Source: Flammeovirgaceae bacterium (GTDB lineage: Bacteria; Bacteroidota; Bacteroidia; Cytophagales; Cyclobacteriaceae). From it: a stretch of 9,485 nt of DNA. The DNA is taken from positions 1 through 9,485 of the forward strand of contig CANGUI010000048.1 of the NCBI GenBank assembly GCA_947457025.1, given 5' to 3'. The position numbers and the translations under genes were made by a program. Of this stretch, positions 1 to 4,323 are shown in pieces. Position 1 is the stretch's first letter, and every line of letters begins with the position of its first letter. The notes beneath the pieces were generated by a model. It searched no databases and was not told the DNA's origin. It saw nothing but the letters and a program-made list of their open reading frames with translations.

Positions 1-200
1 TCATCGGATCCACCATGGAGAAATCTACCTTGGAACAAAAGCTTGGAGCCGAATACGATGCGATTGTTTTCCTGGAGAATACAACCGGAACTAAACCGAA
101 CTAAACTGCGGGTCCTAAGCCAAGAAACCCTAATCTGCGTATTTTAATAATGCTTTCAGGCGTTGACTCTGGTCATGATATTAAATCCGTAAAGGACCCC
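1..200 (+). repeat. Long direct repeat, copy 1 (gene tail plus 3' flank)
   Basis: This stretch aligns with 1633-1831. The coding tail (1-104) differs at roughly one base in ten, and the flank keeps an identical 24-bp block at 149-172 (copy 2: 1781-1804) containing TTTCAGGCGTTGACTCTGG. Similarity fades near 200. The copy may extend left beyond the window. Conservation of both the coding tail and about 95 bp of non-coding flank points to duplication of a whole gene end rather than a short mobile motif. Confidence 0.85.
3..104 (+). CDS. 3' end of a gene, possibly erythromycin-esterase-like (partial)
   Basis: An open frame enters from the left edge and stops at TAA 102-104, giving the last 33 residues of a protein. 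It includes AEYDAIVFLENTTGTKPN. An ending of the form (F/Y)DxxxF(x)xTT close to the C-terminus is what I remember for erythromycin esterase-like hydrolases (PF05139), but 33 residues cannot prove the family. A second, 5'-truncated copy of the same tail is at 1569-1736. Over the 33 shared residues I count five differences, S/T, L/V, K/R, I/V and N/K, four of them clearly conservative. That suggests both descend from paralogues that were under selection. No terminator hairpin was seen directly after the stop. The rest of the gene lies outside the window. Confidence 0.55.
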   Translation: MGSTMEKSTLEQKLGAEYDAIVFLENTTGTKPN

Positions 201-615
201 TATCATTCCTCGCAGAGTCTCCGCCTGAACCGCCACGCTTGACCGCCATTTACCATTCCTTCACCGATAGGTATCTTTGCAACCAACATTTATGCCGGTA
301 TTCGGTCTCGATTCCACTTTAGGCGGAGTCCCTGCTGCCCCAACCATCACTCATGGAGACTCCGTTGCGAAGGCGATTTCTAAAGTTGCGTTTTCCGTTT
401 GGGTAATGGCAATACCCCCAGTTTACATCATTGTGTTTTTTTGTGTTGGGTTACCTCGTGCTTAGAAAAAGGGTCGGTTAGCCGGTGGCTTTTATTGGCG
501 AGTAACTCTCGACACTATTTTCTTAACCCAAATCAAGAGCCGGAGGCGGAATTCTTGACCTACATCAATCACTGGTCTTAGTCGTTTGCTGAATTTTGCA
601 AGAAATCAAACACAA
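105..615. other. Intergenic stretch without a convincing gene
   Basis: About 510 bases between the left gene tail and the secreted protein gene. The first ~95 bases belong to the long direct repeat. Further on there is an imperfect inverted repeat (212-229 / 318-335) and a small hairpin GGGTA...TACCC at 401-417. An ATG-initiated frame at 277-465 (62 codons) exists but the opposite strand is nearly as open, so neither is trusted. A weak promoter-like pair, TTGACC at 555-560 and TTAGTC at 578-583 (17-bp spacing), lies about 35 bases before the ATG at 616. Confidence 0.5.
212..335. repeat. Imperfect inverted repeat with about 88-bp spacer
   Basis: Arm GCAGAGTCTCCGCCTGAA at 212-229 matches the reverse complement of 318-335 at about 15 of 18 positions. 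A related block, GGAGACTCCG, follows at 355-364. The arms start just after the end of the long direct repeat. They could be the ends of a small inserted element or a large stem; no encoded protein was recognised between them. Confidence 0.4.
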
Positions 616-1221
616 ATGAAAATGATGAAAACGATAACAGTCGCGCTTCTAGGAAGCGTGCTGTCCGTGCAAGCGCAAGAAACTTCACTCGCAAGGGTTG
701 CCAAAATTCAAGGCAAGGAGGTCTATATTTTAAATCAACCTTTACGCCAGTATGAAACAGTGGCCGCCATTAAGACAAGTCCCAAAATTATTTCTCTTTT
801 AACGCGGGGTGTGGTGAACGAGACGATCTCGGATAAAGCAAATCAGTTTGTTCGAAAGTCGGCTAGAAAAGCGAAGAAGTCAAATGTTTCTTTTGATGCG
901 ATTATCTATTCCGGTGGAAAAACAGCTCGAGCGATTCGTTTTACGGATGTTGCCACGCCTGAGAATAGCGGAATAGCTACCGTAACGAAGATTTGGGGAG
1001 TCACTGCCTATGTTCTTGCGGAGCCGATTCAGTCCTACTCAGTAATGAATTCTTCGTATGGTGGAATCAAACTCATCCCTTTTATTACCTACGGAATAGT
1101 CAACAACTCTATTGAGAAAGATGTGATGACGTTCGCCAAAAAAACAAAGAAAGAAGATGCCGATGCGACAGCCATGGTTTACTCTACAGGTAGAAACGTG
1201 GCTGGGGTTTCATTAAAGTAA
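616..1221 (+). CDS. Exported protein with two tandem copies of an ~80-residue domain
   Basis: From ATG 616 the product is 201 residues. It opens with a signal peptide (KMMKTITVALLGSVLSVQAQ, likely cut after AQ or AQA-type site), so it is exported to the periplasm or surface. A TTG at 586 is in frame but would put ten polar residues before the signal, so 616 is preferred; ATGs at 622 and 625 are alternatives. After the signal the mature chain is an internal duplication. Repeat 1 runs from KIQGKEVYILNQPLRQY to DAIIYSGGKTARAIRF; repeat 2 from KIWGVTAYVLAEPIQSY to DATAMVYSTGRNVAGVSL. Each follows the plan K-I-x-G...V-Y-(I/V)-L...P-(L/I)-x-x-Y, then RGVVN / YGIVN, a lysine-rich helix and D-A...Y-S-x-G(x). 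I do not know the family; the last motif loosely recalls the YbjQ fold. No Shine-Dalgarno is visible. A strong terminator follows 12 bases after the stop. Confidence 0.85.
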   Translation: MKMMKTITVALLGSVLSVQAQETSLARVAKIQGKEVYILNQPLRQYETVAAIKTSPKIISLLTRGVVNETISDKANQFVRKSARKAKKSNVSFDAIIYSGGKTARAIRFTDVATPENSGIATVTKIWGVTAYVLAEPIQSYSVMNSSYGGIKLIPFITYGIVNNSIEKDVMTFAKKTKKEDADATAMVYSTGRNVAGVSLK

Positions 1222-1233
1222 AGCATGTCATTC

Positions 1234-1271
1234 AAAAAGACCGCCTCAACATTATAAGGCGGTCTTTTTTT
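1234..1271. terminator. Bidirectional rho-independent terminator
   Basis: The arms AAAAAGACCGCCT (1234-1246) and AGGCGGTCTTTTT (1257-1269) pair perfectly around a 10-base loop. T7 follows at 1265-1271 on the plus strand, and the A run at 1234-1238 gives T5 on the minus strand. It ends the gene at 616-1221 and can end the minus-strand frame at 1252-1515, whose stop codon lies in the loop. Confidence 0.92.
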
Positions 1272-1515
1272 GGAGTGGAGAAATTTCGGTATCCATTGCA
1301 TCGTGCTTCATCGTTCTATTAAATACAGGACAATCTATTCGAATGTCCACTAGCTTGAGCGGTAGATCAAGTAAAGTACATCGGTTGGCTACTTCGTCTT
1401 TGCTAAAAGGAAAAAAATAGTAAGTACGTTGAACTGAACTAAAAATAGACGTATTCAATTCGTGTATCAGCAAGCTCATCATTTCCAAAATGACCTCTTT
1501 ATTTGAAACTTTCAT
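1252..1515 (-). CDS. Hypothetical 87-residue protein
   Basis: A frame of 87 codons from ATG 1513-1515 to TAA in the loop of the terminator at 1234-1271. The residue mix looks natural: a helical start (KEVILEMMSLLIHELN), then SSVQRTYYFFPFSKDEVANR and a basic end. Codons are AT-rich like the neighbouring secreted protein gene. It has no signal peptide or membrane segment, and I recognise no family. The start lies right beside a palindrome AGCAATTTATTGCT (1519-1532), which could be an operator or chance. The last codons (KKTAL) are encoded by one arm of the terminator. Convergent with 616-1221 and inside the region bounded by the long direct repeats. It may still be a chance frame. Confidence 0.45.
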   Translation of the reverse strand: MKVSNKEVILEMMSLLIHELNTSIFSSVQRTYYFFPFSKDEVANRCTLLDLPLKLVDIRIDCPVFNRTMKHDAMDTEISPLQKKTAL

Positions 1516-1518
1516 TTT

Positions 1519-1532
1519 AGCAATTTATTGCT
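1519..1532. promoter_or_regulatory. Short palindrome just before the start of the minus-strand frame
   Basis: AGCAAT and ATTGCT form a perfect 6-bp inverted repeat with a 2-base centre, 3 bases upstream of the ATG at 1513-1515 on the minus strand. Its position would suit an operator or a leader hairpin, but the sequence is AT-rich and short, so chance is possible. Confidence 0.25.
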
Positions 1533-1568
1533 GCAAGGGTATGCCATAGGATTCCGTTTTTAATACCC

Positions 1569-1736
1569 ATGTCTGCCATCGATGGAAATGCGGAGCTAAA
1601 GGCGCTATTTGATAAACTGATGAAAGTGTATTTCATCGGATCCACCATGGAGAAAACTACCGTGGAACAACGACTTGGAGCCGAATATGATGCTGTTGTT
1701 TTCCTGGAGAAAACAACCGGAACTAAACCGAACTAA
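1569..1736 (+). pseudogene. 5'-truncated copy of the left-edge gene tail
   Basis: The frame from ATG 1569 to TAA 1734-1736 has 55 residues. From IGSTMEKTTVEQ onward it matches the tail at 3-104, ending in EYDAVVFLEKTTGTKPN. Upstream in the same frame a TAG at 1518-1520 closes the frame, and residues before MSAIDGNAELKALFDK do not look like a continuing protein, so the copy has lost its 5' part somewhere at 1521-1568. The ~20 residues before the shared block (ELKALFDKLMKVYF) probably belong to the same gene but cannot be compared because copy 1 is cut by the window edge. If translated it would make a 55-residue peptide; I treat it as a remnant. The erythromycin-esterase link is tentative. Confidence 0.6.
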
Positions 1737-1831
1737 ACGGCTGGTCCTTAACCAAGAAACCCCTATCCTGCGAATTTTTTAATGCTTTCAGGCGTTGACT
1801 CTGGTAATGATACAAACTCTGTAAGGGAACC
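1633..1831 (+). repeat. Long direct repeat, copy 2
   Basis: Second copy of the block at 1-200, covering the gene tail to 1736 and about 95 bp of flank, with the identical 24-bp block at 1781-1804. The two copies flank about 1.4 kb carrying the two-repeat secreted protein gene and the small minus-strand frame. Confidence 0.85.
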
Positions 1832-2060
1832 ATCGCAAAAAGCGTGAGAGGCCGTTCCGTTAGAGACGAAGCGTGAGGAAGCCTTATAACGCAAGGCTAA
1901 AGGGCATCTTAACACCACGAAGGTCACTCACCGGCCAGATCCAGCTTTTTGATCGCTATGCACGTGGCGCCCTACAGTTAACTACGCGTAGCGGAATACG
2001 CTGTTCATGCTGGTTGGTTTGGCAGCAAGACACATGCCGTGACGCGGCGTTGCAGGATAC
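1737..2060. other. Intergenic stretch without a gene
   Basis: Its first ~95 bases are repeat flank. After that I see only small stems: GCCTT...AAGGC at 1881-1897, GCGTA...TACGC around 1986-2002 and GCCG...CGGC near 2037-2049. A 63-codon frame (1873-2064) has an arginine- and cysteine-rich product without recognisable features and is not accepted. No T-tract terminator was found for the prolyl isomerase gene that ends at 2061. Confidence 0.5.
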
Positions 2061-2795
2061 TTAATTCACTTTGATCAGCTCCACTTCAAAAACCAGCACG
2101 GCATGAGGCGGAATATCGCCGCCAGCGCCACGCGCGCCATACCCCAGCTCCGACGGGATAAATAAAATCCACTTCGCTCCTTCGCTCATGAGTTGCAGGG
2201 CCTCTGTCCATCCCCCGATCACCTGGGTTACCCCAAACGTAGCGGGCTGTCCGCGCTCCACAGAACTGTCAAAGAGCGTGCCGTCCGTGAGACGGCCGGA
2301 ATAATGAACCGTCACACGGTCTGTTGGACCCGGCTTTTTGCCAGACCCTTCCCGGATCACCTGGTACTGAAGCCCGCTGGCGGTTGTAAGTATCCCCGAC
2401 TTGGCTGCATTTGCTGCGAGGAAAGCCTTGCCCTCTTCGATGCGCTTTGCGTTTTTAACTTCCATTGCTTTGGTCATAAAGGATTGTGTAATAGTCGAGC
2501 ATGCGTCGCGCTTTACTTTGAGTTCCTTACCGAGTAACACATCTTCGATTGCCGCTTTGATGGCATTGACATTGAGCGAATCGGCTCCCTGTGATTTCAG
2601 GTTGGTGCCCATCAACACACCGATGGAGTAGCTGGCGCTGTCTACTTCCGCCTCCAGGTTCAGGGGCTTTGGCTTTTTTAACTCATCCAGCTCGCGTTTC
2701 AGCTGGGCGATCTGTTCGACCAATTCTTTCTTTGACTGTGCGCTAACCGCGTTTACCCAGGCGAATAACGCCAGTACCCATATCATTTTTTTCAT
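2061..2795 (-). CDS. Exported FKBP-type peptidyl-prolyl cis-trans isomerase
   Basis: From ATG 2793-2795 the product is 244 residues: signal peptide KKMIWVLALFAWVNAVSAQ, a short coiled coil (KKELVEQIAQLKRELDELKK), an FKBP_N-type helical region (SYSIGVLMGTNLKSQG...), then the FKBP catalytic domain over roughly the last 105 residues. It would speed X-Pro isomerisation of proteins folding in the periplasm, like Mip and FkpA. The active-site aromatic pocket of FKBP12 is all present: Y in VHYSG, FD in TLFDSS, F in ATFGV, V-I-W in QVIGGW, Y in LGYGARG, F in LVFEVEL. In-frame ATGs at 2807 and 2843 are alternatives; 2807 would also keep the signal, while 2843 adds a cysteine-containing stretch, so 2795 is preferred. 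No Shine-Dalgarno is seen. The remnant at 2855-3028 lies upstream on the same strand. Confidence 0.93.
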   Translation of the reverse strand: MKKMIWVLALFAWVNAVSAQSKKELVEQIAQLKRELDELKKPKPLNLEAEVDSASYSIGVLMGTNLKSQGADSLNVNAIKAAIEDVLLGKELKVKRDACSTITQSFMTKAMEVKNAKRIEEGKAFLAANAAKSGILTTASGLQYQVIREGSGKKPGPTDRVTVHYSGRLTDGTLFDSSVERGQPATFGVTQVIGGWTEALQLMSEGAKWILFIPSELGYGARGAGGDIPPHAVLVFEVELIKVN

Positions 2796-2854
2796 ACTGC
2801 TTGCCATTATCGCGCAAAGAAAACAAATACCCATTACATTCAATCAAAAATTTC

Positions 2855-3028
2855 TCAGCGCTCCTTGGTTTTCAGCGCAGGTAAAGCGGGCATTTCACCA
2901 ACACTTTGAATCCGTACTTTCTGTCGCGTATCGTCTCCCGCCGGCGAAAATACGCTTTCATTTCTCCTGAAGTCTCCCGGTTCGAGAAACTCCGCGTTGC
3001 TGAACCACACGATGAAAGCCCTATTGGG
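2855..3028 (-). pseudogene. C-terminal remnant of an unidentified gene
   Basis: An open frame of 57 codons without ATG, from just after TAA 3029-3031 to TGA 2855-2857, on the same strand and 59 bases upstream of the prolyl isomerase start. Its product reads like real protein: AFIVWFSNAEFLEPGDF, then SPAGDDTRQKVRIQSVGEMP. Composition is balanced and codons are GC3-moderate like the isomerase. I do not recognise the family. A GTG (VW...) inside could start a ~51-residue peptide, but a 5'-truncated gene is more likely, with the break near 3029. Originally it may have formed an operon with the isomerase. Confidence 0.45.
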
Positions 3029-3130
3029 TTAACTATTGATTAAAAAAGGCTTCTCCTTAAGAAAAAGCTCGGAGCGGTAAGCCACGTTTGTACCATTTGC
3101 CTGGTGTCGCTTTTCGCCAATGGTGTTCTT

Positions 3131-3178
3131 CACCAACAAGCAGGTTCCTCGTTGAGCACTGCTTACCCTTCATGGTGC
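3131..3178 (-). repeat. GTTGGTG repeat family, copy A (long form)
   Basis: On the minus strand it runs from GCACCATGAAGGGTAAGCAG to GCTTGTTGGTG. It has the same 48-base length as copy E at 7880-7927, with about 35 of 48 positions identical by hand count. Next to it TGGTG (3121-3125) and CACCA (3131-3135) form a hairpin with loop TTCTT, so the GTTGGTG end sits in a stem. Confidence 0.6.
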
Positions 3179-3182
3179 GATA

Positions 3183-3196
3183 AAAATAGCTATTTT
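3183..3196. repeat. 14-bp perfect palindrome AAAATAGCTATTTT
   Basis: A gapless palindrome directly beyond copy A of the repeat family. It could be a protein binding site or part of the boundary of that element; AT-richness makes chance possible. Confidence 0.4.
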
Positions 3197-3243
3197 GGGA
3201 GGACGATTTTTCCGGCCTTTCCACAAAATTACCGAAAATGTTC

Positions 3244-3276
3244 TGGTGGCTCATCTTGCTTGTTGATGAGCCACTA
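3244..3276. repeat. Perfect hairpin GTGGCTCATC / GATGAGCCAC
   Basis: Arms at 3246-3255 and 3265-3274 pair perfectly over 10 bp around the loop TTGCTTGTT; one G-T and one T-A pair extend it to 12 bp. No T tract follows on either strand, so it is not a standard terminator. The loop echoes the CTTGTTG core of the neighbouring repeat family. Confidence 0.7.
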
Positions 3277-3322
3277 CGCAAATGCCCACGCACAACATCA
3301 ACGGCAGCGAAAGTTGGCCCAG

Positions 3323-3457
3323 TCAGGTTTCGGTGGTCGATGAAAACTCCAACCACAGGCCAAACTGCTCGCCCGCGGTTTCGATGTTCCAGGCTACTCC
3401 GGCCTGGCGCGTGTATCCGTCTTGGTTGTTGGTGTTGCCACCGCACATGAGCAGCCC
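3323..3457 (-). pseudogene. Remnant of a small lipoprotein-like gene
   Basis: An open frame of 44 codons ending at TGA 3323-3325. After LLMCGGNTNNQDGYTRQAG it continues VAWNIETAGEQFGLWLEF, which looks like genuine protein. Immediately upstream, past one in-frame TAA (3458-3460), the same frame reads YYLSAVLLV, so together these would make a lipoprotein signal with lipobox L-L-M-C followed by GG. A nonsense codon inside the signal explains the broken gene; translation from the ATG of LLMC would lose export. I do not recognise the family. The interpretation rests on amino acid texture only. Confidence 0.35.
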
Positions 3458-3541
3458 TTAAACAAGAAGAACGGCAGAAAGGTAATAACACCTGTCAGGG
3501 CGGAATTACCATTTTGATTTGGGAGATTCAAGTCACCATTG

Positions 3542-3574
3542 CCGCAGAGATTCTCAAGGCGGGCGACTCTGCGG
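3542..3574. repeat. Hairpin CCGCAGAG / CTCTGCGG
   Basis: Arms 3542-3549 and 3567-3574 pair perfectly over 8 bp with a 17-base loop. On the plus strand G and A runs follow rather than T, while on the minus strand nothing T-rich follows the stem, so a terminator role is not supported. Confidence 0.5.
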
Positions 3575-3655
3575 GGGGAAAAAATATACGTGACGATAAA
3601 GGTATTTGCAGGTGAATAACACCGGCAAAGGTGCCACAAAACCAAAAACACAAGC

Positions 3656-3705
3656 TTGCCTGTTGGCAACTTTCATCTCGTTCGTTGGTGAAGAGCACAA
3701 ACGAG
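3656..3705 (+). repeat. GTTGGTG repeat family, copy B (short form)
   Basis: The core CATCTCGTTCGTTGGTG at 3674-3690 aligns without gaps over 35 bases with copies C and D. It overlaps two hairpins: TTGCC TGTT GGCAA (3656-3669) and CTCGTTCGT...ACAAACGAG (3677-3705, one mismatch). Confidence 0.65.
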
Positions 3706-3774
3706 GGCGGAGTGGCAGGACAGATTTTTCTTTTGGGCGGCTTTTCGGGCTGCTCCGGGGTACGCTTCGCTTCC

Positions 3775-3799
3775 GTGCCCACGCGAGGCGCGTGGGCAC
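3775..3799. repeat. Perfect 11-bp hairpin with 3-base loop
   Basis: GTGCCCACGCG (3775-3785), loop AGG, CGCGTGGGCAC (3789-3799). It lies within a GC-rich block containing GGGTACGCTTCGCTTCCG, which from memory resembles GC-rich palindromic intergenic repeats scattered in Bacteroidota genomes. No T tract follows. Confidence 0.75.
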
Positions 3800-3836
3800 C
3801 AGGCCCTTCGCATCCCGGCCGCGCGTTGTTTATTTA

Positions 3837-3939
3837 GGCAGTTCGCGTATCAAAAAAATTAGCGAAAGCACCTGTTATCCGAGTTCATCTCGTTTGTTGG
3901 TGCGCTAACGCCCCTCGCGCAACACCGACAAGAGCGAAA
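3837..3939 (+). repeat. 103-bp tandem repeat, unit 1, with repeat family copy C
   Basis: The unit starts GGCAGTTCGCGTATC and is followed directly by a second unit. It contains copy C of the repeat family (3868-3902, core CATCTCGTTTGTTGGTG). It carries the stem TTGTTGGTGCGC (3894-3905) paired with GCGC (3917-3920) and ACCGACAA (3924-3931), with one 3-base bulge; CTC 3889-3891 and GAG 3932-3934 can extend it. The flank TTAGCG (3859-3864) also mirrors CGCTAA (3903-3908). Confidence 0.8.
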
Positions 3940-4049
3940 GGCAGTTCGCGTATCAGACATAATTAGCGAAAGCACCTGCTATCCAAGCTCATCGCATGTG
4001 TTGGTGAGCATCGCACTGGTGCTCATGTGCAACACCACCAAAGACAGAG
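3940..4049 (+). repeat. Tandem repeat, unit 2, with repeat family copy D
   Basis: The same start GGCAGTTCGCGTATC and TTAGCGAAAGCACCTG as unit 1, with copy D at 3972-4006. Its hairpin is kept but built from different bases: TGAGCA (4005-4010) pairs with TGCTCA (4020-4025), and GTGTTG (3998-4003) with CAACAC (4030-4035). The right boundary is fuzzy, near 4049. Confidence 0.8.
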
Positions 4050-4064
4050 CAAGCATTGAGCTTT

Positions 4065-4289
4065 CTACACGCCAACAGCTCTTATATCTACCAAAGGCAA
4101 TACCGCGTAACAATGAATCGAACCAGCCTCAATAATTGTAGGTAAACGTAAACGAGGTACTGTATTCAGTATGGCGGGCACAATACCCAAAATTTCCCCG
4201 ATTGTTCCTTCTCCGTCAGGAGATCTTAAACTATTTTTGCAGTGGCTCCCAAAGGCAATATCTTTTGGACCCTTTCGTTGTTTTTTTAG
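4065..4289 (-). pseudogene. Open frame of 74 codons without a start, possible gene remnant
   Basis: The frame is open from TAA 4290-4292 to TAG 4065-4067 and has no ATG. It reads DIAFGSHCKNSLRSPDGEG, then VPAILNTVPRLRLP and CYAVLPLVDIRAVGV. The opposite strand is also mostly open in the matching phase, so this could equally be the antisense of a decayed plus-strand gene. It overlaps the presumed promoter of the gene at 4324, which argues against an active gene. I do not recognise it. Confidence 0.25.
4236..4267 (+). promoter_or_regulatory. Candidate Bacteroidota-type promoter for the peptidase fusion
   Basis: TTTG at 4236-4239, a spacer of 19 bases, then TATCTTTTG at 4259-4267. The known Bacteroidota consensus is TTTG at -33 and TAnnTTTG at -7 about 19 bases apart; the second box here carries one extra T. 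Transcription would start near 4273, leaving a leader of about 50 bases that is AT-rich and lacks a Shine-Dalgarno. An alternative -7 box TATTTTTG is at 4232-4239, but no -33 match stands at the right distance. Confidence 0.4.
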
Positions 4290-4323
4290 TTAATAGACAA
4301 CCAGTCATTTTATCAACATAATA

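Larger units (their letters stand above)
3029..4323. other. Repeat-rich intergenic region with decayed gene pieces
   Basis: About 1.3 kb with no intact gene. Several ATG-initiated frames of 60-144 codons exist on both strands, but they overlap one another, run through perfect hairpins and give arginine-, serine- and cysteine-rich products; I reject them. What can be supported is listed separately: one protein-like remnant, one open frame without a start, five perfect or near-perfect hairpins, four copies of a short repeat family, and a 103-bp tandem repeat. Confidence 0.6.

Noticed and set aside
277..465. A 62-codon plus-strand frame with a hydrophobic end
   Set aside because: The opposite strand is nearly as open, interrupted once by TGA, and reads equally protein-like (e.g. 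GGIAITQTENATLEIAF), so the strand and the frame cannot be trusted.
1..1831. Insertion sequence or transposon bounded by the long direct repeats
   Set aside because: The copies contain gene tails, lack terminal inverted repeats, and no transposase lies between them; duplication explains them better.
3057..3491. A 144-codon minus-strand frame
   Set aside because: It runs through several perfect palindromes and repeat copy A, its product is rich in R, S, H and C without recognisable domains, and another phase at 3323-3457 reads more like protein.
3528..3799. Overlapping minus-strand frames of 81-91 codons
   Set aside because: Three phases are open at once over the same repeat-rich DNA, with no motif and no start signal.
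3606..3908. A 100-codon plus-strand frame
   Set aside because: It spans repeat copies B and C and the 11-bp hairpin, and its product is arginine-rich; it is a by-product of the GC-rich repeats.
3894..4035. Integron attC sites, suggested by GTTG...CAAC hairpins in tandem
   Set aside because: The terminal boxes do not match GTTRRRY / RYYYAAC, there is no cassette gene between them and no integrase in the window.
3837..4049. CRISPR array
   Set aside because: There are only two long, diverged units set head to tail without constant-length spacers, and no cas gene.
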